Assembly (NCBI GenBank): GCA_039583875.1
Contig: CM077163.1
Span: forward strand, 106,649,213 to 106,713,212
DNA: 64,000 nucleotides
Origin: Platanthera guangdongensis
Lineage: Eukaryota; Streptophyta; Magnoliopsida; Asparagales; Orchidaceae
Direction of reading: 5' to 3'
Shown here one piece after another: positions 33,958-43,931 of this stretch. The notes under the pieces are model-generated. The model worked only from the letters and a program-made list of their open reading frames with translations, searched no databases and was not told the DNA's origin. Position 1 is the stretch's first letter. Every line of letters starts with the position of its first letter. The translations under genes were made by a program, and so were the position numbers.

Positions 33958-36900
33958 GACGATTTAAGGTAAAGAACCGCTGGGCGCGTGTTCTGTTCGA
34001 TTCCGGCGCTACCCACTCATTTGTGGCTAGGGCCTTCGTAGAGCGTTACCGTTTGGATCTCGATCGTGTTGGTGATGCGTTCTGTGTCAAGTTTCCTTCA
34101 GGCGAATCTGTAGTTTCGGATCAGGGTATTCAGAGTTGTCCGATTTTACTAGGCGATTTTCTCGCGATTGCTGATTTGAAGCTGTTGGATCTGGGAGACT
34201 TCGATGTGATCCTAGGCATGGACTGGTTGTCCAGATATGATGTTGTGATCCAATGCAAGGGTAAACGCTTGGACTTCAGGATGGACAACGGTCAGCCCGG
34301 GAGTGTTTACGGTTATCCGCGCCAGGATTCTCCGACTATATCGGCGGTATGTGCTCGGAAGCTTGTAGGTTCCGGATGTTTTGCTTGTTTGGTTTCGGTT
34401 TTAGAAACCAAGGTTAGTTTGCCGCGTTTGGAGGAGATCCCGGTGGTTCGTGATTTTTCTGATGTCTTTCCAGCTAATCTTCCTGGTCTCCCGCCTGATC
34501 GAGACGTGGAGTTTGTTATAGATTATGAGCCGGGTACGCGTCCTATTGCCAAGGCGCCTTACCGGATGGCCCCACGCGAACTGGAGGAGTTGCGTATCCA
34601 GTTAGACGAGTTGCTTGAGAACGGATTTATAAGGCCGAGTTCTTCGCCTTGGGGTGCTCCCGTTTTGTTCGTCAAGAAAAAAGATGGATCGATGAGGTTG
34701 TGCATCGATTATAGGGAGCTAAATAAGGTAACGATCAAGAATAGGTATCCGTTGCCGAGGATAGATGATTTGTTTGATCAACTGCGAGGCAGCGCCGTGT
34801 TCTCTAAGATTGACCTTCGTTCGGGCTACCACCAGTTAAGGATCCGTGAATCAGATATCCCGCGGACTGCCTTCCGTTCCAGACATGGACATTTTGAATT
34901 TTTGGTGATGTCGTTTGGTTTGACCAACGCACCTTCTGCTTTCATGGACATGATGAACAGGGTTTTCAAGGACTTTCTGGACAAGTTTGTAGTCGTATTT
35001 ATAGACGATGTGTTGGTGTATTCACGCAATGTTGAGGAGCATGACCAACATCTGCGTCTAGCTTTATCTGCCTTGAGGGACCATAAGTTGTTCGCCAAGC
35101 TAAGTAAATGCGAGTTCTGGTTGCCTCAGGTTTCTTTCCTGGGTCATGTGGTTAACAAGGACGGAATCTCTGTCGACCCAGAAAAGATAGCCGCAGTTAT
35201 GGAATGGACGAGGCCTGCCACACCCAAAGAAATAAGAAGCTTCCTAGGGTTGGCTGGCTACTATAGAAGATTTGTAGAGGGTTTCTCTACATTATCTGCG
35301 CCATTGACCAAATTGACGCAGAAGAATGCAGCATTTGTGTGGAGCGATAAGTGCGAAGAAGCGTTCCAAGAGCTAAAGAATAGACTGTGCACTGCTCCGA
35401 TATTGACATTGCCTACGGAAGGATTAGACTATGCCGTTTACGTGGACGCATCCCACGTGGGTCTTGGTTGTGTGCTGATGCAAGAAGGAAAAGTGATTGC
35501 GTATGGGTCAAGACAGCTTAAGATTCATGAAAGGAACTACCCTACGCATGACTTGGAATTCGCAGCAGTTATTTATGCATTGAAATTATGGAGACACTTG
35601 TTGTATGGCGCGCAGTGCAAGATTTATACAGATCATAAGAGTTTGAAGTACGTCTTCACTCAAAAGGAGTTGAACTTGCGCCAGCGCAGATGGTTAGAGT
35701 ATGTGGCTGATTATGAAGTGGAGATCCTGTACCATCCGGGTAGGGCTAACGTGGTAGCCGACGCCTTAAGCAGGAAGACAGGGAAAATTTTCAATCTCTC
35801 CACTGAGTTGTTAGTAGAAGAGTTCCTTTTAATGGATATTTCAGTTGGTAGATGTGACTCGCCAAGCAGTTTGGAAGTGTCTGAGCCTTCATGGATTTCT
35901 CTTACGAGGCTTCATCAAAAGGACGATCCTGATCTACTGCACCTTCATAATAGAACTGAGAAGGGGGAGTTGCCTGACTTTTCGATCGATGACGCGGGTA
36001 CTCTAAAGTACCGCGGTAGATTTTGCGTCCCCAATTTTCGAGATATTCGAGTTAAGTTGTGCAGTGAGGCACACGGTTCAAGTGTGGCCTACCATCCAGG
36101 GTCTACAAAAATGTATAAGGACTTGAAACAGATTGCCTGGTGGATTGGGATGAAGGGTGACATTGCAAGGTTTGTGTCAGAATGTTTCACGTGCAAAAGA
36201 GTTAAGGCTGATCATGGAAGGCCTGGTGGAAAGTTAGCGCCTTTAGAGATTCCAACTTGGAAGTGGGAGTGTATCTCAATGGATTTCATTACTGGTTTGT
36301 CTAGATCTCCCCGAGGGCATGACTCTGTTTGGGTGATTGTTGATAGATTAACAAAGTGTGCGCAATTCGTACCCTTTCAGATTGGTTACTCGATGAAAAA
36401 GATAGCGGAACTATATTTGAATGAAGTTATCAGGTTACATGGAGTACCCGTAAGTATAGTATCAGATCGAGACTCCAGGTTTACGTCTCGTTTCTGGAAG
36501 AGCCTTCAAGAAGGATTGGGAACTGACTTAAGATATTCTACCGCATATCATCCACACACCAATGGTCAAACGGAGCGTGTTAATCAGATTGTGGAAGATA
36601 TGATCTGTTGTTATATATTAGACCACAGAGGAGCGTGGGATGAACGCTTGAGGTTGATGGAGTTCGCATACAATAACAGTTATCAAGAGAGTCTGCAAAT
36701 GGCTCCTTTCGAAGCGCTATATGGAAGACGATGTAGAACTCCTCTATTTTGGGCTGAGGTTGGTGAGAGGCCGATGTTAGGTCCAGATGCCTTAGAAGAA
36801 ATGGAAGTCTCTGTAAAGCTTATTCGAGAGAAGCTTCGGATAGCTCAAGAGCGATACGAGAAGAACGCCAATCGGCGTAGGTCCGTTTTGGAATTTTCTG

Positions 36901-37316
36901 TGGGGGACATGGTATTCCTTAAGGTTTCCCCGATGGTTGGAGTGAAGAGGTTCGGTAAGAACCATAAGTTGGACCCGAGGTATGTGGGACCATTTGAAAT
37001 TGTGGAGCGGATTGGTGTGTCAGCCTACAAGTTGAAATTGCCCGAAAACTTTCCTGGCGTGCACAATGTTTTTCACGTGAGCCAACTACGGAGGTGCGTG
37101 CTAAGTGACAGACAAGTTCTGGATGCAGTGCCCCAGTTGGAGCCTAACCTTTCCTACGTGGAAGTTCCTATTCGTGTTTTGGATGTGCAAGATCGAGTGT
37201 TGCGGAGAAAGATAATACCGATGGTAAAGATTCTGTGGAGAAACCAAGACGTGGAGAACGCGACTTGTGAGTTGGAGTTAGCTATGAGGGAGGCGCATCC
37301 TCATTTGTTCTCCTAG
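33958..37316 (+). CDS. Gypsy-D Pol: protease, RT, RNase H, integrase, chromodomain-like tail
   Basis: An intact pol of about 1119 codons, counted from the candidate exon start; the frame is open from 33918 but without an ATG. Order of domains: aspartic protease (FDSGATHSF near 33996-34022), RT with palm motif FIDD at 34998-35009, RNase H ([19 protein letters not shown]), and integrase with an N-terminal HHCC zinc site ([12 protein letters not shown]). The integrase core D-D-E follows ([15 protein letters not shown] near 36455, NGQTERVNQ), then a [10 protein letters not shown] (GPY/F-like) segment and a chromodomain-like tail ([19 protein letters not shown]). Chromodomains of this clade are thought to guide integration into heterochromatin. 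The tail has CELE where the relative Gypsy-C has WELE, a possible weak point. The stop TAG is at 37314-37316. Confidence 0.95.
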
Positions 37317-37410
37317 CTGTGCTCGGTAAGCATTCGATAACCCTTGGTTATTTTCTTTTCCTTCTTTGGTAGCAGTGTTCTATGCGTAAAGTTTCGGGAC
37401 GAAACTTTCT

Positions 37411-37425
37411 TTTAGGGGGAGTGAC
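37411..37425 (+). other. Polypurine tract, Gypsy-D
   Basis: TTTAGGGGGAGTGAC immediately before the 3' LTR. Confidence 0.85.
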
Positions 37426-40136
37426 TGTAACACCCCCGATTTTCCTGTGATTTATTTTAATTTCTTATTTGACGTATTATGACGTCAGAGCGTTATGTTA
37501 GCGCGTGTTGGTCATGTGACGTTGTTAGAGCGTGCTTTTAGCTCTTTAGATTCCCTGTGTGGCTTGGTGATGCCTGGTAGCAAGATTCCCTAGCGAGCCG
37601 GAGTCTGTTTGATGACTCGGTGGAGCCTCTTGGGGAATGCTTGTGTTTTGGCTTCGGGAGAAATTTGCCCGAGTTTTGTTCGTCGGATCTTGTTACCGAC
37701 TTTGTCGTAGCGCGTTTGCGTTCGTTAGGTTTGACCGGCCAAATTTTGGGATTTGCGTCGGGAGTGGAAGATTTTATACTAGGAAATTAGATCGGCTAAT
37801 TTTAGACTTGCTCGTCAAGTTTCGTCGCGTTCCGAGCATTTTTGGAGCCTCGGCGCGCGATTGAAGTTTGTATGTTTTCGCGTACGCCGTTAACTTTAGA
37901 AATTATTATCTCGAAAACGGTGCGTCGGAATTCGATTTCGACTTCGCCGTTGGATTCGTAGCGTCGTCATTCGCCTACGGTGCGAATTTCGTTCGATTAG
38001 GCGCGAGTTTGGCCCTCCGTAGCGATAATAATATATTTGTTATAAATATTATTATTCTAATTATAAAAGAATTAATAAAAAACAAAAAAAAAACGAAATG
38101 AGAATCGGTGAGAGTGATTCTCACCGAATCATGGATTCGGTCAGAATACTCTCACCGATCAGCCCTTAGTTATAATAATATATAACTAATATATTATTAT
38201 AATTAATATTTTTATTATTAAGTTTTTATATATAAAATCAAAAAGAGAAAATCCCTCTGCTTCTTCTTCCGACCAGCAGCACTCCCCTGTGCGTAAAAAT
38301 TTTGCCGAGTGCGGAACCTCTTCGTTCGCGAATCTTCCGGCGGCCGCCACCGCCGATCCGGTGGACGGAATTTTGATCCGATCGCGGCGTTGGAAAGCTC
38401 TCGGCGAGAGCTTCGAGATCGCGGTAAGCTTTTCCCGTTTCGGTGACCGTTTCGCCATAGTTTTTTCGGCCCTAACCCCGGTTGTCCGTTTTTTTCGTAG
38501 ATCTCGTCTCCGCGTGCCCCCTTTTGGACGGATCTACGTGTTGGAGTATTTTGGGAGGACGTTTTCAAGGTCGATTTGAGGTAAGTGGATTTCTCCCCTC
38601 TTGCGTGCCTCCATGGGTTGTATTTCGCTTTATTATTTTCTCCTTGTCGTAGAATACCGGAATAATATAGGTGAGATTAGAAATATTCCTAGGTTAGGGC
38701 TTGTGATCGGCCTAAAATAGGAAGTTATCGGAATTTATTTTAAGTTGAATTCGGCGGGTAGGGGGAAATAATTCGGCGGGTAGGGGGAAATAATTCGGCG
38801 GGTAGGGGGAAATAATTCGGCGGGTTTTGGTTGTAGAACTTGGTAGTTTTTAAGTGGTGTTGTCGGCTAGTTTTGGCGCCGAATCGTGGATCCTTAGCAT
38901 GTGGTAGCTGGGTTTCTGAAGGAGTATGGTACCGGGGGAGTTCGAGCCGTGGCCACCACCATTCCCTCCTTTGGACATTTTGGGTTCCTGTAAGAGGTTG
39001 GAACTCTATGTGTGTGGACCCTGTGGCGGCCCCATTAGTACTCTTGAGACACCTGGACCTGGTTGTTCGGTTGTGACTGTTCTTAGTCTCCGACACAGGT
39101 TTGGGATTTGTGCCAGTGCTAACGATTTACAAGTTTAGGACTGTTAGTTCCTTTCATACTGTTCATATGATGCATATTGGTTTCCTTTTTGTCTCTGCAG
39201 GCTTGAGCGGAGTTTGGTACGTTTTAGTACTTGATGCATTTATCTCGTTTTACTAATTGTTTTACTTACATTTTGTCCCTTTTTGGATTCTTTAGCTGAG
39301 ATTTTCAGCATCTCTCTTGCAGGGTTGGTAACCCTTTTTCTTTCTGCTCTTTTCATTCGATTATTATCTGATGTTTCTTTGCCTCCTATTTTATTTTTTT
39401 CTTGATGAGGTGTTCTTCTTTTGAATGCCTCAGGTTCAGGTCTGTAGCCGGCTGTGCGGATAGTTTCAGGAGTTTCCTTGTGGACTGCGTTGTGGCAGTG
39501 TTTTCCTCACGTGTTGAGGTAGTTCTTTAGCTTTGTAGTAGTACAGACATACATGCTCGCCAGCGAGTTCGTGTCAGGTTGTTGACGCTCGTTGGTGATT
39601 TTCCTTTGTGATACTAAGTCTTTGCTTAGCTGCTAGTTTACCTGTTTTGTGGTAGTTTCACTTGCTCTCTGGGAATGTTTTATGCTAGATTGCTAGTTAC
39701 TTTGAAACCTATAAAAAAATTACTATATGTATTGCATGATCAGCATGTTTTATAAAAGCTCAATCATTATTTTCCAAATGCGTAAAAAGATTGTTTTCTT
39801 TATAAATATTATAAATTGAAAACTAGGGTCTTGCATAGTGTAAGTTGTCCTCTTAGGACACTTATGTGCTCTTTTAGGATGTTAAGCATAAATAAAGTAT
39901 TTTTCCGCTACGTATAAAAATAGTTTTCAAACCGTGGACTATCTGATCCACTGAGCCGAGGGATACGACTAATTAATCTAAAAATCAGTTTTCTATTCAT
40001 TTTAACTTATGATTTGAAGGATTAGAGTGTTGTCTGAGCGTCAGCAGTTATCCCCTGCTTGACGTGGCATCACAACTCGTAGTTATCTCGTGCTCTGATT
40101 TATTTTATCTTTTATGAGAAAATGCGGGCTGTGACA
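37426..40136 (+). repeat. 3' LTR of Gypsy-D
   Basis: About 2711 bp, TGTAACACCCCC...GCTGTGACA, followed by the TSD GTCGT. It is nearly identical to the 5' LTR, with a few scattered substitutions such as GTTAGCGTGTG/GTTAGCGCGTG and GAGGCAAGT/GAGGTAAGT. Confidence 0.96.
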
Positions 40137-40141
40137 GTCGT
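40137..40141 (+). repeat. Target-site duplication of Gypsy-D, right copy
   Basis: GTCGT, identical to 29248-29252. Confidence 0.9.
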
Positions 40142-40194
40142 CGCTACCGTCAGTCACCGATGCGAGTTTTGAGAGATTCTGATGTAGCCCTTTG
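40142..40194 (+). mobile_element. Gypsy-F LTR, segment 3 (with E's left TSD)
   Basis: Fifty-three bases between Gypsy-D and Gypsy-E. The last five, CTTTG (40190-40194), are duplicated at 49691-49695, so this is the host sequence of both insertions. Confidence 0.65.
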
Positions 40195-40261
40195 TGTAAC
40201 GCCCCGAAACTCAAAGGAGTAACGGGGGACGTTTTGGGCCAGTTTTGGGTTCTGGCTGCAG

Positions 40262-40915
40262 GCACACAGCCTGGGACACGGGCGTGTCCCAGGGCGTGTC
40301 AAGCCTGTGTCGACACTAAGCCGGGGAGTCGACAATTTGGTCTCGACATTATGTCGAGACTAGGCACACGGCCTACGACACGGGCGTGTCGCAGGGCGTG
40401 TCGACCCGTGTCGACACTTAGCCGCGAAGTCGACACTCTTCGTTCGACGAAGTGTCGAGACATGACACACGGCCTGCGACACGGGCGTGTCGCAGGGCGT
40501 GTCGACCCGTGTCGACACTCATCCCGGGAAGTAGACACTTTGGTCTCGACATTGTGTCGAGACAAGGCACACGGCCTAGGACACGGGCGTGTCCAAGGCC
40601 GTGTCATCAGGTCGACGATCTTCGCTCGACGAAGTGTCGAGTGTCGAGACCGTGTACACGGCTTGGGGCCCAGGCGTGTCAATGTGATACGGGCAAGGAC
40701 ACGGGTGTGTCCTAGAACCTGTGCAGTGCTCGGGTGATTTTCGTGGAAAAATGATGGGGGTACACGGCCGGCCACACGGCCGTGTCAGGTGGAACACGGG
40801 CGTGTCAGCTCGAACACGGGCGTGTTCGATACCCGTGTGAGGTTCCAGGGGAGCCGATTTTGACGGCGATTGAGGCACACGGCCCTGGACACGGGCGTGT
40901 GCCAGGCCGTGTTCG
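40262..40915 (+). repeat. Mixed dyad array in the Gypsy-E 5' LTR
   Basis: Many self-complementary blocks occur here: GGGACACGGGCGTGTCCC (40273-40290), GCGACACGGGCGTGTCGC-type blocks, ACACGGCCGGCCACACGGCCGTGT-like blocks, TCTCGACAT/ATGTCGAGA arms (about 40341-40359), and three perfect GTGTCGACAC copies (40307-40316, 40408-40417, 40509-40518). The 3' LTR array (47450-48100) keeps two perfect copies (47491-47500, 47693-47702). GTGTCGACAC is the palindrome of the Copia-A arrays, and CACGGGCGTGTCC is shared with Gypsy-F. Confidence 0.92.
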
Positions 40916-41200
40916 GTCTAGATTGGGCATTTTAGTCCCAAATCAAAGCCGTTCGTTTCCTTATTTTTAGATCCAACGGCTGGGAGTTGTTCCTGAAGGG
41001 ATATACCCGGGATTGGACTTAGAAACCCTCACTTTTCATAAGTTATCATCTTTCTAAAACCTTAGAGAGAGAGGAGAGCCAAGGAAGGAAGAAGGAGCTA
41101 GACCCGGCCATTGGAGGAGCTTCGAAGCTCCGAATCGCGAGCCGACTCCGGATCCACGGAGTCAAAGCTAGTGCGGTGCTTTTCATCCGCTTACTTTTCA

Positions 41201-41224
41201 ATGGTGCCAAAGAGGAATGCTAGG
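41201..41224 (+). other. Candidate gag exon 1 inside the Gypsy-E 5' LTR
   Basis: ATG and seven codons (MVPKRNAR; MAPKRNAR in the 3' LTR at 48385-48408), followed by the donor-like AGG|GTAGCG (GTAACG in the 3' LTR). Gag N-termini of related chromoviruses begin in this way, as Gypsy-C shows (MAPKRRVTRS). The main gag frame starts at 42733 after TAG and has no nearby ATG. Joining the two in phase 0 would supply the start. The removed 1508 bp include the primer binding site. Confidence 0.5.
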
Positions 41225-42510
41225 GTAGCGATCCTCATCTTGAGCATGAGTAGCTCTCTTTATTTGCATAGGAAGCCCGCTCTCGCGAGTTTGCGGAGAG
41301 TTGAAGGCGTTCCTTCGGGTAGATATGTGAAGTCCCCGTTGTTTAGAGTCCGTAAGCGAGAACGGACATAGGCATGATGTGTGAAGCCTACCCGGACATG
41401 TTGGTCTGGATCGGTGATGTTGCATTGCATAATGCCGGAGAAGACTCCGTGCTATTGGTTGTTTTTCGTGTTTTCTACGCGGTAGATTGCAGCAAGGTGC
41501 CTTGGGGACTAACCCAAAGGTGCACCCGAAAAACTGGGCTGATATGAGATCTTGCCAACTTGCTGGCCAGAGAGCCAACTTGAACATAACCGGGTTATGT
41601 GACTTGTGATGGAAATGGGACTCGGTGGAAGTTTGACCCGCGCATATGGCTTAAATTGTCATTGCGATGTGAGCACGGGTTAGATGGAACCGTACCCGTT
41701 CTATGTCGTTCGGTTAAAGAGACCTAAATGCACATGGCACTTGTCGTTGGCATAGATTAGGGTCTTCGGCAGTCGATGGCTTAAATTGTCGTGACCCAGG
41801 CCAAGAAGACAAATTGCTCATAGGTTTGGCCATCTTAGTGGCGTTGGTGAGTCCGGAATGTCTATGTCTTTAATTGACGTGACATCGATCGGTTCACCGA
41901 GAATGTGCCCTGAGAGCACGGGGCGTGTGGCCGTGCGAGCCAACGTCTGTGGTGAAATGTTTATGGTTATAAATTGCTCGCTTATGCTAATGAAATGCAG
42001 GGAAGGAGCATTGCCGCCCCGAGCTGGGGGCGGGATCATTATAATTTGGTCAGCATTGTTGACCGTTGCCTTGTTTTACCACCGTGCGGTGGTTTGTTGC
42101 TTGCAGGTGCTGCTGGACCAAGCGGTCAATAGCGGGCTAAAGCCCAAATGCGAAGCCGGCCCTCGAAGGCCTATTTGGAAGTGTTTACTGTTTTATTCAT
42201 GTATGACCGGCCTGCGTGCCGTGGTTGGTAAATCATGTAATATCAAGTGAAACATTTTGTAAGGCCTTAAGGCTTGTACTGATGTATTTTGTAACATTCC
42301 TATTTGGTATTAGTGGACATTCATGCTTTAATGTTGGGTTCTTTATTGCAACTTTTATAAACTGCTTCCGCTAGAATGCTTTGTGTAGGACGTTGAGATT
42401 GGTTGGATGGTTTCCATAAGTAACCACCCGGTCTGTCTGTGGCATACGACGTCGGGCCCCGGCCGGATGTACTGCTATATGCTATGTGACGGATAGGGGG
42501 TGTTACAATT

Positions 42511-42520
42511 TGGTATCAGA
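42511..42520 (+). other. Primer binding site, Gypsy-E
   Basis: TGGTATCAGA three bases after the LTR end, matching the initiator tRNA-Met 3' end. It lies within the candidate first intron. Confidence 0.85.
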
Positions 42521-42732
42521 CTACTGGTTTTGGTCGGGCTTAAACTGAATTCGTGGGCGAATTCTTTTTAAGGGGTGGTGAGCACATTGTGTGCATCATC
42601 GTTATAATGGTAAAAGAACCCATGAATGTCCACTTAGGAATGAAAATACTCGTGTTTGAGGAACCTGCGTGTTCCTATAATTGTTGTTGGCAATTTTATT
42701 TGGTCGCTTAACGGTGTTTTGTACCACTATAG

Positions 42733-43866
42733 GTGACTAGAAGTGGTGTTGGGCCGTCAGAACGCCGAGTTTCTGAGGCTAGTAGTGCACCGGATGTTGC
42801 TCCTGCAACACCTCTATCGGCTGAGAATATACGATTGGTGGCTGAAGCGGTGTTGGCCGTAATAAATGTGCAGCCCGCTCCTGTGATGGAGCAGGAACCT
42901 CTTCAAGAGGCTGAGCCGAGGAGGGTGGAGCAAGTGGTTGTGGAACCGGTGGTGCCAAGGAGGGCAACTGAGAGGCAGCTTAAGCATGTTATGAGCTTTA
43001 ACCCTCCGTTATTCTCGGGGTTGGGAACCCCATCTCAGGCTGATGACTGACTCTCCAGGGTGAAGAGAGTCATGACAGCAACGGAGACGGAGGAGTGGCA
43101 AATGACCACCATCGCTACGTTCCTTTTGGACGGTGAAGCGAGAATGTGGTGGGAAGTATTGGAGCTGCACTTATTGAGAGGTAGGCAACTTGGTGATGTC
43201 TCGTTGGAAGTGTTCTCGAGATTATTCTTGGCTAGATACCTCCCTTCAACGCAGAAGTTAGCATTGGAGAATGAGTTTCTGAAGTTGGTTCAGGGTGAGA
43301 AGAGCGTGGATGAATATCTCCACGAGTTTACTCGTTTGAGTCGATATGCTAGCTCCACCATCGTGGATGAGGAACGCAAGACTAATCGATTCTACGAAGG
43401 CTTGAGAGATGATTTGAGATTACTACTCTCGGGACCGATGGCGCAGGATTTCTTAACCTTGGTCAACACGGCCCGGTCCTTGGAGAAGGACAGGAAGAAT
43501 GTGCAGGCAAAGAAAAGCATGGGCGAGAAGAAATCTGAATTTAAAGTGCCGACTACTTCAAAGGTCGGCTATCGGAGGTCTTTCAAGAAGCATAGGACTT
43601 CGGGTCCAGCTCCTTCTAGTGCTTCTGGGGCGACTACGAGTCGGACCCCGGGCGCGTGTTTTACTTGTGGAAAGACGGGGCATTTTGCCCGTGACTGTTG
43701 GAGCGGACGTCCTAAGTCCGAGAGAAGGCCGGTAGCTACTTTTGAAGAGAAGGGAAGGGCGGTGGAGTCGACCGCATCCCATTATGCTCCGACCCAACTA
43801 AGGGTCTACAATCTTGGCCAACAGGAGGCCATCAAACAGGCTGATGTGGTGACAGGTACGGTTTAA
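42733..43866 (+). pseudogene. Gypsy-E gag (main exon), one nonsense codon
   Basis: The Gag body of a Tekay-type element. The frame begins at 42733 immediately after an in-frame TAG (42730-42732) that is also the AG of an acceptor-like site, and the first in-frame ATG is far inside the protein. The capsid segments (RVKRVMTATETEEW, FLLDGEARMWWEVLE, NRFYEGLRDD) and one zinc knuckle (CFTCGKTGHFARDC) are intact. A TGA at 43048-43050 replaces the tryptophan expected from Gypsy-G (DWLSRVKRV). The frame closes at TAA 43864-43866, ten bases inside the gag-pol candidate intron. Confidence 0.88.
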
Positions 43867-43931
43867 TTTATAGCAAGTCAATTTCTTTAAATACTTGTTA
43901 TGCACATGTTACCTTACCACTGCTTGTTTAG
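43856..43931 (+). other. Candidate gag-pol intron, Gypsy-E
   Basis: GACAG|GTACGG ... TTGTTTAG|GA, 76 bp. Removal joins gag phase 1 to pol in frame at a VVTG codon, again just ahead of the protease. Same codon position and phase as in C, D and G, with unrelated intron sequence relative to C/D. Confidence 0.55.

Larger units (their letters stand above)
29253..40136 (+). mobile_element. Gypsy-D, complete chromovirus with intact frames
   Basis: A full-length element of about 10.9 kb with nearly identical LTRs, primer binding site, an uninterrupted gag and an uninterrupted pol, polypurine tract and a perfect GTCGT TSD. It is the best candidate for a potentially autonomous element in this window. 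It is the same family as Gypsy-C but clearly younger. Confidence 0.96.
40195..42507 (+). repeat. 5' LTR of Gypsy-E
   Basis: TGTAACGCCCCG...GTGTTACA. U3 holds a dense dyad array (40262-40915). A short candidate gag exon lies at 41201-41224. The right half is colinear with the Gypsy-G LTR. Confidence 0.96.

Noticed and set aside
40192..40970. Open frames rich in Arg, Thr, Cys and Pro in the Gypsy-E LTR (and copies at 47403-48241)
   Set aside because: By-products of the dyad array. They occur in both LTRs only because LTRs are duplicates.
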